A stretch of 64,000 nt of DNA from Pholis gunnellus (lineage: Eukaryota > Chordata > Actinopteri > Perciformes > Pholidae), in assembly GCA_910591455.2 (NCBI GenBank), contig OU342818.1, positions 20,598,427 to 20,662,426 on the forward strand, written 5' to 3'. The translations under genes were made by a program, and so were the position numbers. The notes beneath the pieces were generated by a model. It was not told the origin of the DNA and did not search any database. It saw only the letters and a list, made by a program, of their open reading frames with translations. Below, piece by piece: positions 43,710 through 56,790 of this stretch. Position 1 is the stretch's first letter, and every line of letters begins with the position of its first letter.

Positions 43710-46700
43710 CTATGCAGACAAAACACAGTGGCATTTCTGTAGCATTCAAACACTTTGGACACCAGAGCGTGCAAACAAGTCTTAATGTGAGATACACAGA
43801 TTCATGTTGTATTGTCATACTATCCGAAACAAATGCCTGAATCCTGAATGTGCGAATCACCAAAGCAATAACATAAATGAGAACAAAGCAATGGTGGTAT
43901 GTGAACCTATACTAGGATACACACTTGTGGAAAAATGACATCTGCCTGGCTTCCAATGACAAGCAAGCAGACAAAGACTGTTACACGGTACATCATTGCC
44001 AGCTTTTAAGGTCTCACATGCGGCGTACATATGAAACTGAAGCTGCAGTTACCTCACAAGACCTTTTTTTTGATGCCACGGACGAGATGGGCAGGTTTAA
44101 ACATGTCCTTCCTTCAGTAAAATCTCAGTCACACAAACACATCAGATAATTACAGCAATAACTGTGAAAATAAATACCGTCTGAAACGTAAAAAGGAGGA
44201 ATGTCGATGAAATATGTTGGGCTAATCCACGTCACAAAGACACAACATGGAAACCTCCGATTCAAAAGAGACAAAGGATCTCTTGGATACTCTCACTCAC
44301 TGTTATACCAATCTATGATGTTTGAAAATTTACATTGTTTATGTGAAGTGTTGTAACTTTACTTTTTTGATCAACTTGCCTCATCTATTGTGTTTCTACT
44401 TCAGTTAGTGACTTTCTGTATTCCCCAGAATGCCTTTTGGCAACTGGAGAAAACAGGTATAAACTTATTTTCAGCTGTGGGTTTTATGTGATGGTGGACC
44501 GTGACAAAAAGATAGTAAAAACAGAGTGACAGCTGTTCTAAATGAGAAAAGGTACTCTAAGACAGTGTGCCCCTTATTCAGAGCAAACCTGTATTGTGGT
44601 TGCATTGTATTCTGGTCTATTGAGGCTACTGTGAGATGGAGAATTTGGTGTAACTGATATGCTTTTTTTACTATGGATTTCTCCCTTTTTTGACTGTTGA
44701 CTGTTGGTACTACCTGGCAGCTCCAGAGAGGAATGCACCTTTCTGTTGGATGTTGATGTTTACAGTTGCTGTTTGTGAAACATATTGTCCAACGAACCTC
44801 CACAGAAGATGCTGGAATTATGTAAATGTAGACATTGGCACAGTTTGGATATCAAGAAAACAAGAAAACAGAGTCAGAAATGTATTTGTTTTGTTTCAAG
44901 TTGGATTTCTGCGCTAACATTTGACACTTGGTTGGTGTTGACTGACCCAGGAACTGGAAACTGGTTGGAGCACCAATGCTGTGTAATTACATGAGCCTTC
45001 ACGTTAACAAACTAAAACATGTGATGAAAAATGAATCATCCGTGATTAATTAAGAAGGTACATTTTCTCTTAAATTAGACATTTTTTTAATACCTACTGC
45101 CACAACCAAACCCCCAAAAACATATACAATTCATGACATTAATCTTCTGGTCAGAAAAGACAAGGACATGTTTACATTGAATCTACAATACATTTGAACA
45201 GGTGGACGTCACATCTATAGAAGCCCTTCTCTGACACTGTGACGAAATAAAGAAATCCTGTAGGTCATTATAATGAGAAGCTATCTCAAAATAATGACTT
45301 AGTATCTCAAAATATGAACTCAGTATCTCAAAATAATTAATAAGTATCTCAAAATATGGACTTATCGCAAAATAAATAAATACTTTATTTATTATTCTGA
45401 TATACTAAGTCATTATTTTGGGATACTAACTCAGTATTTTGAGATGGTTTCTAATTTTTATGATTTACAGAATCTTTTTTTTCCACAGTGGCGGAAATGG
45501 GCTTTCATACACATCAGTCACTAACATTATCATCTTTCAAAACAACAAACCACAGTGCGGATTTAACTGCCTAAAGATCATAAATCCATGCTCAAATTTG
45601 CATGATTTCCTTGTGCTCAGACAATTTGTTGATAACCATAAAACATACCTGAATGTAAACCACCAGCATACATGATACACTGTAGTATATCTCCATTATG
45701 TGTCTGTAGCATAGTAAAGGACTAATCACAATTTTTATATGTAAAAGGGTGATTTCACTGTCCAGTGTATATTGAATGAGATACAGTCAGTGAAAGAGCA
45801 CAGCACACACCAACATGTCACCATGTTTCCTAAAGACATTTGATTTATCTGGGCTCAGTGACTCTGATTAGAGCTTACAGGCAGATATGCAAGGATGTAA
45901 GTGCACTCATGTTTACACAGACATCAAATCAACTTTATGATACTGACTTTTTTAACAGAAACATATTGTATGCATCCTCGAGAATTACATCTTGTTCTTA
46001 CATTGTTTTCAATAATGTGGTGACACCAGTATTATGCACTTGAAGTGACACTAGACATTATGAATTGTAGTGAAGCTGAATGTTTATGTAAATTCCATTA
46101 AAGTATTAAAGTATTCATGCTGATATATTTACAAATGCATAACTGCTCAGACGTAAAACAATACACGACCACTTACGGTTTCTTGTAAATTGTTTAAAAT
46201 GTTCTTGTTGTCATTATAATCAAATGGGCTGTATAAATAACTTGATTACCTTTTGAAATATATATTCAATTTTATCTTATGCTGGAAAAATAAAAGTTGC
46301 AATAAATGTTTGGGGCGAACCAATGTATATTTAAAATATTGTTGCCGGCTTGGATCCTCAAACATGTTTTCACAGAAGATATTTTGACGTGTCATAGTAG
46401 GAAAACCACAGGTGTAAATAATAAAATGAATGAATGCTTAATTCCTTTCTTCGGTTTCAGGGTTATGGGATTGTACATGCTGGCTCACTGTCACACTGCC
46501 ATGACTTACTCGGACACCTAAATACAGCTGAGCCATTGTGGTAATGTTATTACACCAATGCTTTAACTATTATGACAAGTCAAAATGTGTGCTGCGGACA
46601 TGGCCTATAAAAGCATGAAGGTGTATGTTAATGCCAGGCACAGCATGTTTACCTTTTATAGTTAGAGCTTCTATACAGTACATGTATACTACCCTTTATC

Positions 46701-48182
46701 TTCATGATGATTTTGCTTTTTGGTGAGTTGCACCCTTACTTTTTAATAATAAAAAACAACATGGAAAACAAATATTAGAAAATATTGGTTAAAATCCTCC
46801 TAAACTCCTCCAACAAAAAGCAAGATTGCCCATTCACTTAGATGATGAATTATGGTCTATTTATACACTATTTATACACTCACTTGTGAACTTTGATCTC
46901 ATGGATGATTATTTCTATTCTATATCACAGCAGTACGTAACATTACTGCTGGTAGTGTAAATAAGTAGACAAAAGGCTGAGACTGACATAGATGGGGGAT
47001 TGTTCTGTCCTTTGTAATGTACATAATATTAGTAGTGTGGTTGGAAAGTGTCATGCTACAAATAAAAAAAAAATATCCGGGTGCTTTTTGGGTGTTTTGC
47101 ATAAAAACATGAACAATCCCAATGTGGTTTGGTGCTTCATAAACAGCTCGGCTACGTAATGTCGTTAACCTCCAGTGCGGTAGGTGGCAGCACATATACA
47201 TGGCTAGTAACCCAGACAGAAGTGCCGACCAACTGCTGTAACAAGCTATGAAAGGTTACTCCATAGGTGAGTGGACTACCAAGTACTTATTGAGTGTTTA
47301 GCAACTTCATATATAGCATTTGGCAACAAAGTAAAACAGGCAATGCCGTTTATTGCCTAGCAAGCCCGTGGTGTGTTGCACATGACATGAAATAATGAGT
47401 CCACGAGCTTAATGAAGAAAAGTAACGTTTAAGCTAGCTAGCCCTGTCCGCTTCAGCTGAAGCCTGAACCATGTCAAGCTTAATCGAGCAGAGACATCCT
47501 TTAAGTAACGGGCACAGACAGCGACTAATGTTTAAGGACAAAATACAATAAGCCTGAACTGGAAAATGACTCCCTTCCATAAATGTTTGTTGTCGGCTCG
47601 TGTCAAGTAACGTTTTAGGCAAAACAAAAAGAAAACACACCACTTCCGGGAAAATAAACAAACGCAATTTAAAATCCACAATCGAGCTCAAATGTTGTAT
47701 CCTGCCTGCTATTGTTGTTTTACAGAAGAGTCTTAGAACAGTCTTGAATTTAAAATCTATTATCATATGAGCATCGCACACCGGGGCTAGAAATAATATA
47801 AGGCTTTTATTTTGAAGGTACATTTCCTTACCTACTTACCCGACTCTTTACAAAGGTGCTTTAGCAATCAAACAAGAAACGACGTATCTAATTGAATAAT
47901 ACGATTGTTACTATGAATAGTAAGTCTAAAATATTGGTCTCGATCTTGACCTGATAACAGCAGTTACATGATTTTAAGAGGTGAGTTAATAGACTCCTGT
48001 AGGTTATTCTGAAGTCCTGACTCTGGATGCATATTTATTTTATTTTAGTCAATGGATGTTGTTTATATCATAATGTTTACATACTGACTTTTATACTTAC
48101 AATTTGTCACAACTAGATCAGTAATTCAGCACAATGCTTCCTGATCGTTCGTTTTTTTCTAGTGACTGGGTGGAGTGCCAAC
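43710..48182. other. tmem151b 3' region, intergenic, mtres1 5' region
   Basis: Likely begins as a long 3' UTR of tmem151b. AATAAA motifs occur near 45245, 46288 and 46302, but which is used cannot be told. The foldback at 45275-45455 lies within. A leader exon of mtres1 probably ends near 47267 at ACTCCATAG before GTGAGT. No other gene seen. Confidence 0.5.
45275..45455. mobile_element. Foldback miniature element (TATCTCAAAATAATGA type)
   Basis: Perfect 19-bp inverted arms 45287-45305 and 45402-45420, extended on both sides by the repeated block TATCTCAAAATA. The motif also repeats in direct orientation four times in the left arm. Typical fish hairpin repeat; no coding capacity. Confidence 0.7.
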
Positions 48183-49191
48183 ATGCAGAGTTTGGTGGTG
48201 CAGGCACTTGCCATGAGGCAGCTGGGACGGTTGAACCCCCGCCACCTGCTGGCTGCTGGATATGGACTGAGGCAGACTGAATGGTGTCCCAGGACCATCC
48301 ACACACGCCAGCTGTGGGGCTGCTCTGGACTCCCCGCGCTCGGCTGTCACCGGCCCGCTCTCCGAGGCAGAGACACCGCCAGGGGTTGGTCCGTCCACCA
48401 TCTGAGGTTTAGAAGCAACAAAAAGAAAGGAGGTGCTGCGAGGACAGCACAGGAGGAGGAGGAGGAGCAGGAGGAGGAGAATAAAAAAGACCCTGAGGAC
48501 AGTGATTATGAAGATGAGGTGGGTGAGAACCCAAACCTACCAAAGGACTATAAAGACATGGAGAAATATGTGCAGTCCTTTCGCTATGATGTCATAATGA
48601 AAGCTGGCCTGGACATGGCACGCAAGTGAGTCCACTGCCCATCGGCTGCCTTCACAGCTTTGAATGCCTTTTTTTTTCTTTATAGCTGTCTTAATGTAAA
48701 GAGTTTTTCCAAACAAACATAACAGGCAGTCATTTTACAACATATTTGTTATTTATGGTTTTAGTTCCCAGTGCTACCAGTGGTGTTTCAGTCAGCAGGG
48801 CCTTTAAACCCCTTTCCTCTTGTCTCATAACAGTAAAATTGAGGACTCCTTCTACAACAACAAGCTCAGGCTAAACGGACAGAAACTCATCAAGAAAAGT
48901 AAAACGGTGAGTCGTGTTTGATTACACATTCCCGCCACAAATTCTCACTCTATCCACGTGTGTTTTGTACCTCTTTTTCCCATTACTTCTATTCCGTTCT
49001 GTATTCAGGTGAAAGTCGGGGACACCTTGGACCTGGTGCTGTTGGAGAACCGGGAAACAAACACCGTCACTCTGATGAGAGTCATCCTCCGGAGGGTTTT
49101 GGGCGAATCCAGTAACGCAGAAAAGTACAAGGTTGCCATAAGGCGCTGGAAAAGTATAGAGCTTTCCAAAGATGAGGCCATTAAGACATGA
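48183..49191 (+). CDS. mtres1: MTRES1 (mitochondrial transcription rescue factor 1, C6orf203)
   Basis: Exons 48183-48625, 48834-48906 and 49009-49191 sum to 699 bp, 232 residues plus stop (human 240). It is a mitochondrial S4-like RNA-binding protein. N-terminus is Arg-rich without acids (QALAMRQLGRL, HTRQLWG), as for a mitochondrial presequence. An acidic run (EEEEEQEEE) follows, then YVQSFRYDVIMKAGLDMARN and the S4-like fold KIEDSFYNNKLRLNGQK, KKSKTVKVGDTLDLVL, KVAIRRWKSIELSK. The first ATG in frame after the acceptor at 48161 was taken as start; earlier codons of the frame lack ATG. A poly(A) signal lies 219 bp past the stop. Confidence 0.94.
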
Positions 49192-49409
49192 ACTTGGAAT
49201 AGGACAGTGTTGACTGAGATACCATTTGCCAGTGAAGGCGACGGCAGCCGCAGAAATGAATGCAACCAAATGAGTGGCGTTCGAATGGTCTCCAAAAAGT
49301 TGGACCTTTAAATGATGGATTGTAAAGGTTAACCGTTCTCAGTGGTTGTAGACATTACGCAGTTGGTTGGGAGTGTTTACCTTTCCCCACTATACTGTGT
49401 GACTCCTCC

Positions 49410-49415
49410 AATAAA
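49410..49415 (+). terminator. Poly(A) signal AATAAA for mtres1
   Basis: Perfect AATAAA 219 bp after the mtres1 stop, followed by a T-rich stretch. Confidence 0.7.
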
Positions 49416-50276
49416 GGTGCACTTTGACATTTTCTTGCAAGTTCATGAGTTTTCATCAGAATCATTACTTATGTAGTACGTTCAGCTACTGCCATAGTCT
49501 TTTACGTGAATCCTCGTTTCATATTTTTATTGAGGCTAAAATGTAAAATGGCAAGCACGAGTAGAAGCATTATGGATGTTGCGTTGTACAGAGCTTGTTG
49601 GGGAGGGTTCAGGGTTAAGATTAGGGTCACCTCTAAATCCTCTGGGTGTAAAGCTGCAGTCAGTACCCAACAAGTTCAGTTTAGAGACCTCAACAGGAAC
49701 AGGTTAGTGCCAGTACGTAAAACAGTCCAACCATATGTCATATTTTATAATTGTGGTTTTATTAGAAATAGGTTATCATGATCCACTGTCATGTTAAATT
49801 GTCTGTATAATATAAACTTCTATAAGAAGGCTTAACATAAGCACATTGTTATTAAAACAGTGGTGGCACAATGCTACATCAGTAACTGCAAAGGAAACAC
49901 ATCACGTCATCGTGATTCATTTCTATCCATAGGGCCAATATGTGGCCGACGCTATTAGCTACTATCATCGTTATCGTTTTTAAGGCTACAACATTTATCA
50001 ACAAAGTTTGTTAGATGAGCTATGACCATTTGGGCTTATAAATAGAAGCAATTTTATCCAACAATAATAAGACTACATAAACTACAACATCTACTGCTGT
50101 AGTCACAAGGTAAAAGATGACTACGAATAGTACTGAAGAAACATAACAGCTTGGCTTCATCCTACATAGGACAGTTTGAAAAGGTTCAACAAAGCGGTTT
50201 CAGCTTATATACTGTGCAATTATTATAATCTTTTTTTATTTCAACCAAGTGTTGCCTAACTGAAATACTACTGTAA
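49416..50276. other. Convergent interval between mtres1 and bend3
   Basis: Only 1.1 kb separates the two stop codons. No gene seen. The minus-strand AATAAA for bend3 is at 50235-50240. Confidence 0.6.
50235..50240 (-). terminator. Poly(A) signal AATAAA for bend3
   Basis: TTTATT on the plus strand, 37 bp past the bend3 stop on the minus strand. Close to the stop, so a more distal signal may be used as well. Confidence 0.45.
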
Positions 50277-53012
50277 CTAGGACACAGTGCTTGACCTCTT
50301 GGCCTTCTTAAGGATGTCGCACTTCTTGCGATTGGGGCGCCGGCAGCGTTCGTCGATGCTCGGCACGCATTCATAGTGCCACACCTCCTCCATCTTATCC
50401 ACAGGATACACCGCTTCCACGTAGTGGCGGATCAGTCTGAGGCGGACAGGGTCGAGCTGCTTCTTGTTGCAGGCCCCTGAATGGTTGTACTGCAGCCGCA
50501 GGTTCTCCTGAGTGAAGAGCTCAGGGAAGAGGCGCACCAACAAGCGGGCGGCAAAGTTCCCAACAGAGAGACTCTGCTGGACGATCTCCCGGACCTCAGT
50601 GTCTGAGAGCAGGTAGATGGGAGGTACAGGGAAGTCCGGCGTGGATACAGTCAGCTCGTCCAGGGGGATTTTACAGAAGTCTTTGCTACTTTTCTCAGGA
50701 GGTAAAGAGGGAGCATCCGGATCCTCCCTCATGCTATCTGGATTGAGCTGGTTCAGGTGGCAAAGAAAGTCCTGATCTGACTCCTGACCATACACTTTGC
50801 GTTGCTGCAGATAGGACCTCCTCTGCTCTGTGTCGCGTCTCCTGCACCTCTCGTCGAGCTTGCCCACAAATTCCAACATCCACACTCGGTCGTTCTTGGC
50901 CCGAGAGTAGACCAACTGCACGTAGTGACGGATGAGGTTCACGCGAATGGGGTCGAGCTGCTTTTTACCCAGAGAGCCGCTGCAGTTGTACTGCTTCCGT
51001 GTGTTCTCGTGGGTGAAGAGCTCGGGGAACATGAGCACCAGCAGCCGAGAGGCAAAGTTCCCGATGGACAGGCTACATTCATAGTTGTTCTTCAGCTGCT
51101 CCTTGGACAAGAGGTACTCCTGGGGAACAGTGAAATCAGGAAGAGGAACCTCGAGATCGTCAAAATCCACCGGCGTAAGCAGCGACTTTTTGGCCTTGCG
51201 ACCGGGCCTTTCGTAATCGCCCACCTCTGGAACCTTAATAATAGAAACATCCCCGGGAAGGCTGGCCAGGTCATAGCCCTCGTCGTTGATATTGTCAGGG
51301 TCACTCCCATTGCCATTGCTGTGAGGACCCTCCAGAGCGTCCTCCATGTGCTGAATACACACCTGAAGCCAGCTGTCTTCAGGCACATCGGGAAAATTAG
51401 CTTCCATATACTTCCTTATTATTTCCATCTTGTCTGAGTCCAGAATTAGCTGCCCCACGCTACTGAAGTGGCTGGAGCCTTCTGGCATTTTCCCTTCTTC
51501 GAAAACCTCGGGGAAGAGACGGTGCATGAGAAAAACAACAAAGTCCTCGGGTGAGGAGAACTCGTCCAGCTCCTCCATGGCTTGCGTATTGAACGCAAGG
51601 TCTGACGCAGCCCCGCTGCTTTGCTGGTTATCTAAAGGGACGTGCTCCTCCTGGCCCTGCTCGTTGATAAAACGGTAGCTTTGAGGATGCTCAGCCTTTA
51701 TCGCGGCACCTGTGATCGTCTGCTTCCTGAGCAGCCGAGCACTCTCCATATCCCTCTGTGCCCAGAAGCGATTGAACAAGTCATTGATCTGGAGGAGGCA
51801 TTCTTCCTGCCAGACGCTGTTGTTCTTGACCGAGGGGTGGCACACCTCAACATAGTTACGGATCAGCTGCAGATGGAGAGACTCCAGTGTTCTCTTGCTT
51901 GCCATGCATTCGTGAGAGCACTCCCTGGCCTTGAACAGCTCCGGGAAGAGATGCACCAGCAGCCGGCACCCGAGCTCCCCAGCGCTGGATGTCTGCTCCA
52001 TCAGCTGATTCAATTCGTCACTTGTTAGCAGATATTCAGGAGGAGGCTGGAACTCCGTCACCATCTCGGCGGGCTTGATCTGCTTCTTTATCCGCATGAC
52101 TTCAAGGGTTAACAAGTCCACTTTGCTATGCAGTTGTGTCATGCTTGAATTGAGGGTGTTGAGGATGAGAAACATTTTCTCAATCAGCGGATAAAGGCTA
52201 GTGTCCGTTGACGACGCTTGGCCTAAAGCGTCTATGGTGGGGAGGGTCTCCGACGGGCCATTTCCCTCTGAACCCTGGAGCTTGGACGAGAGGATGCTGG
52301 CGTAGTTGAGCGGATTCGCGGCGCCGTGACCGGCCTGCTGCTCCAGACTCGGCGTGTTCCTCTTCTCCGAGATCCTGTGGGAGATGCTGAAGAGAGGCTT
52401 TCTGTAGGAGACTCTGGGTTTCTGCTGGACGTAATTCCTCCTCTCTCCAGTTGTGGCGAGGCAAAGAGGCTCATGTCTGCCGCTCTCATCCAGCAAGTGC
52501 CGCCTCATCTAGACAGAGCAGATAACATTCAGAACACGTACGCCGTAAGAGACACCTTGATCTATACAACAAGTGAGACATGCACATGTTGTATACTCTG
52601 AGGTCAGCTCACCTCGCCAGAGAGTCTGGCTCTCTTGCTGCCGGTGGATTGGTTTGTGTAAGGGCCCATCCCTGCAGATGCCCGTTTACCAGCCTCGGTG
52701 GCTCCAGGAGGCCCTCCTCCGAGTCCTTCAGGTGGCTCGCCAATAGCGAAGTCCTCCGATTCCTCCTTAACGTCCTGGACATGCTTGTGTTCTGTAAATA
52801 ATGAGAGAATTTTTACTGTTTTTTTTAAGCTTGGTGACAAACGTTGATTATTGGAAGAAATGGGTCTAGCTTTGCCATATAATAATAAAATGTTTTTGTA
52901 ATTAAGAAGCAATTTAGTGGGAATTTCTACTGTTGTGGGTACACAGATAGCAGTACTTACCTTTCTCAAGCATCGCTTCTTCTGAAACTTCTCCATACTC
53001 ACAGGAATTCAT
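50277..53012 (-). CDS. bend3: BEND3, four-BEN-domain chromatin repressor
   Basis: Exons 53012-52961 (MNSCEYGEVSEE), 52791-52613 and 52508-50277 join in phase to 820 residues (human 828). The last exon starts exactly at an ATG and holds nearly everything. BEND3 binds pericentromeric and CpG-rich DNA through its last BEN domain and recruits repressors. Four BEN repeats are visible, starting about residues 230, 400, 545 and 710 (anchors LLTSDELNQL, FVVFLMHRLFPEVF, YLLSKEQLKN, YLLSDTEVREIVQQSL), each followed by an LFPELF-type segment. The fourth is the most conserved (QYNHSGACNKKQLDP). The N-terminal half has coiled-coil-like heptads (LHSKVDLLTLEVMRIKKQI). It ends NRKKCDILKKAKRSSTVS. A non-coding first exon probably lies near 54.0-54.1 kb. 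Confidence 0.96.
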
Positions 53013-54250
53013 AGCCTAGAAGAGTGAATCACAAACATATGAAGTCACAAAAAAAGTCTAATATTCTTCATTAGCATGTCAACATACATGATGTTACACT
53101 AGAGACAAAACAATTACTAGAATTACTGATTAGTACTTTGACAGAAAATAAACTGAAAACAATTTAGATGATCAATTTATTTCTTAAGTATTTCTTCAAA
53201 CGGAAGTGAATTCATATCTTATCTTAGTCTTTAACGCTTAATAACCTTCAGGATGTTGACTGTTGGTGTGACAAAACCAGACATTTGAAGACGTCACAAT
53301 GGCCTCTGCGATCTTATGATTTTCCTCTATTTGCTTACATTTAATTCACCAAATGCTTCATTGAGAAAAGAGCAGGTGCATGGACTGATATTGAATATAA
53401 TAATTGCAGCCCGAGGTGACAGACATTTCCAGAACCGGACTTCAGTCCACCGAGCAAGGACAAGTTGGGATCATACCACCTTGATCAAAAAGGTTTGTAA
53501 ACACAGTTATAGATTCCAAACCACTCATAGTTATAACCATGTGGGAGCTGGTCTGCTACTGTCACGAGAGGACAGCATGTGTGACCAGCTGCAGCCAAAC
53601 ACTTAAACGGGTCTGCTGCCGAGCACGTGAGACCGACGACTCCAACTCGTTTTCTTTCACGGAGAGAGACAGACTCGGTACATTACTGCCAGAGACTCTA
53701 GTGTGCGCATGCCGCCGCACACCGAGTTGCCTCCTAGCTCTCCTCCGGCCGTTATTAAGCAGCTACTTCCTCATTCTTCCGCCCATGAACCCTTGAACCA
53801 AAACACAGGGCATGTCCGCTGTGGGGACGCAACTCCATCACAAACTTGTCATTTTAACTACAATTCATTGGGGACATGAATGCGCGGCGTTGACTCAGCA
53901 GCGCAACATTTTAGATGTGAATTTTAATGACGCGGCAATGTTTGCGTGGACGAGTCCCCCCCCCCCCCAATCCTCCTCCTGCTCTGACTCTTGTTAAATT
54001 AGCGGTAAAGGCGCGTGACCGGCGGTTTGAGCTCACCTTTACGAGTCCATGCAGTCCTTTAGGACTGTTAACGACATGTCTGCGGACTATCACGGTGGTG
54101 TGTTGGCAGGTAACTGTTGTTCTTGTTGTTGATATTTTTTTTTTTTTCCTCGCTCGGCTTCTGTGCTTTCTCGCGTGACGTGACCGGGGCGCGCGCCTGC
54201 TGTGTCACTTCCGCACAGCTGTGAGAGAAGGGTTGGAGAAAAAAATAAAA
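53013..54250 (-). promoter_or_regulatory. bend3 upstream region, CpG-rich near 53.6-54.2 kb
   Basis: CpGs cluster at about 53630-53760 and 53930-54210 (GGCGCGCGCC at about 54187), consistent with the bend3 promoter. Transcription start not determined. Confidence 0.4.
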
Positions 54251-56509
54251 TAAACCAAAAGTTATACCGCCTAAATGAAATAACGTTGAGGTTAAAATCG
54301 TATTGTTGTATTTAAAAAATAGTTCCGCGCTTTTAAAAAAGTGTTTGACTACAGCTGTCAATGTTGAGGCTCACGCGAGGACTGAAGAAGCTGGACCCAA
54401 TTAACTAGTGTTGACACATTTTAGCTTCGCTGCATACATGCAGTTTTTTTTATTGCTATACAGTAAATTAAACCGGCCACATGATTCAAAGCGAGCTAGA
54501 ATCAGCTCGTTTGCCATCTAAACCATTGAAATGTTTACATATTCGTGCACCTGTAATAATTATCTAATAAAGCATTCTGTACATCCATAACATATGCTAT
54601 AATAACAAGGGTACGTTTCTGTTCATACTTCATGTAAATGTTAATACTGGAGTGCAATTACTCCCGTCTCTGGTCATGAAAGTAGTTTAGTAAAGCAAAA
54701 ACAGAAGTCGGTAGGAGTGACACCTCTTGGTGCATTCATTATCTCTGTACACCTTGAACTACAGAGCCCACATTGCGTGGGCAAACATCGCCCTCAAGTG
54801 GAAAGAGACTGCAACAACAGTAGAATAAACTCAGATCACACCAGTGCGGCCTCTGGGCCACATGTAAACCAGGAGGATAGCGACACATTAAATGGCACAG
54901 ACTTTAAATACACTTATTAGACAAAAGACAATTAATTAGGAAGATTATTTTGTTGATAACGACTTGGCAGTGATTCTCAAGCCACGAACTGTTCCTACAT
55001 AATTCAAAAATATTTATGCTAATGATTGTTTTCTTTCACTGCATCTAGCTAATGTTTATGCCCTAAACATTTTTACATTGTGTTGTTGTTGACACATTTG
55101 ATTACCTGGGGACTGATTTGTACAGATGTCCTTATCATGCTCCACGCAACTATTCATTAATTGAGGTAATGATCTGTAAATGCTATACCAAAGACACATA
55201 ATATCCCATTCGGTTGTACTGCATCTTGACTGATTTTGAGAGCTATAAACAGTCAAAATACTCTTCTTTCTGCCAAAAACATTGCAAAAAAAGAAGAAAA
55301 AAAAGCAAGAAAACACATACGTGTGTGTGTGTGCGTGTGCGCGTGCGCGCGCTTGCGTACAAAAAAAGCTCTGATGTTAGGGACTTTGGCTGTCCATCCA
55401 CTCTGGCAACAAATATCCTGAAATCACAGCTGACAGTCTGTACATCCATAATCACAGTATCAAAGGTTATGGAGTCAAAACCTCAACAAAAAATGCATTG
55501 CTGTGAAATATAGTAACTTTGAGCTGATCGCAGCTGAAAGCAACTCAGTAAAAAGATGAAGAGAAGGAAATCATATGGAGCTGCACCATGTTGTGGCAAA
55601 TCAGGGAAAATTGGATTTGCAGGAGGGGGGTCATCAGCCACTAAGCAGGGCTGGTTACTTGAGCCAGTGAACTGGTTTCCTCCGGTGAACGGGCGGTTAC
55701 CAGTGAGACGTGAACGGGTGACCTCACGGTGCCTTAATTCTATCTGAATCATCGGGCATTTCACGCGCACACTAGCACCCGGTGTTCTGTCCCCCAGCCG
55801 CGTCGACACACACTGAGATGATATAACAAGACGACGTGTGGTTCTCATTATGCGACTAACGAGCCGTCTCCATGGCAGTCTGATCTGTCAGCCAATGGGG
55901 CGAGCAGGGGGGGCCACGTTCAGGAAAGGGGGTGGTGGGATTACTCGGGTCAGCCGCGCGACGGGCTTGCGACGAGGGGGCCGGCGCGCGGCACTTAACG
56001 CCAGGAAAGAGCTCGTTAAAGTGTCATTTTTTTTGGCCAATATGCTCGTCTGCGTCGAGGCGGCCCATCAGCCGTACTGTTCCCATCGCAGGAGAACGAC
56101 TTCCATCCATCACCGTCAGCTGTATGATGGCATTAGCAGGTGTTTACTGAGAGGCCATTCACAGGAAGACGGATGGTGCCTCTGGTATCACTCCGCTCTC
56201 AGACTCTCGCAGTCCGTTTTACACACTGGTTTATTCCTTATAGGGCCACAGGGGGCTGCGGGGGAATCTATCCCAGCATGCAGTAGGAATGGAGGCAGGG
56301 AAACACCACTGACCATGGCACCAGTACATCGCAGGGTTTACACATTGACAGATAAAAAGCAGGAACGCACGCGTTGCACGTATCTGTGACCTTTACGTCT
56401 CTATTGGAGTTGAATGTCCATCAAAGCAGCAATGCAATCTGCAAAACCTACAAACAAATGTGATTACTTGTAACATTTTTTTTTTTTTATCATGTAAGCA
56501 ATACAAGTT
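54251..56509. other. Intergenic; GC-rich island near 55.85-56.06 kb
   Basis: No recognised protein. A GC-rich stretch (about 55,850-56,060) contains an open frame of 183 codons that has no recognisable domain and may only reflect composition. A mixed GT/GC run lies at 55320-55352. Confidence 0.45.
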
Positions 56510-56790
56510 TCTTGGCAACGTAAATGACATCATTCCTAATTCATGCCATATCTCCCGCCGTAGAGAGAACGTCACGCCAAACTACAATTTATAAAACTGT
56601 TTGATTTGATTTTGACAGCTGTTTTCTTATCAGCAAAGGTACATACTTGGTAGGAAATACATTTCTTTCACAACTGGTTTGGAGCTGCTCTTCAATTTGG
56701 CAAACACCCACTATATCCAACAGCAAATGTGCAGTAATAAGCGGGGTGACCCTATTTAGAAAGAAATAAATAAGAAGCCTAGCAGTGCTG
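56510..56790 (+). repeat. Three-copy non-coding element, copy 1
   Basis: Shares ordered blocks with 59880-60165: ATTCATGCCAT, CACGCCAAAC, CTTATCAGCA (GATA-type, 56626-56633 for the core), GGAGCTGCTCTT, TTTGGCAAACACCC and GTGCAGTAAT. Spacing between blocks is similar. No coding potential shared. Confidence 0.8.

Noticed and set aside
48162..48182. Earlier start of mtres1 at a GTG codon
   Set aside because: GTG is not a usual start in vertebrates and the position is at the splice acceptor; the ATG at 48183 was used.
50802..52028. Long plus-strand frames across bend3
   Set aside because: Antisense to the large BEND3 coding exon, which is fully supported by four BEN domains.
55838..56389. 183-codon plus-strand frame in GC-rich DNA
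   Set aside because: No recognisable domain or splice context; long frames are common in GC-rich sequence. Kept only as a GC-rich island.
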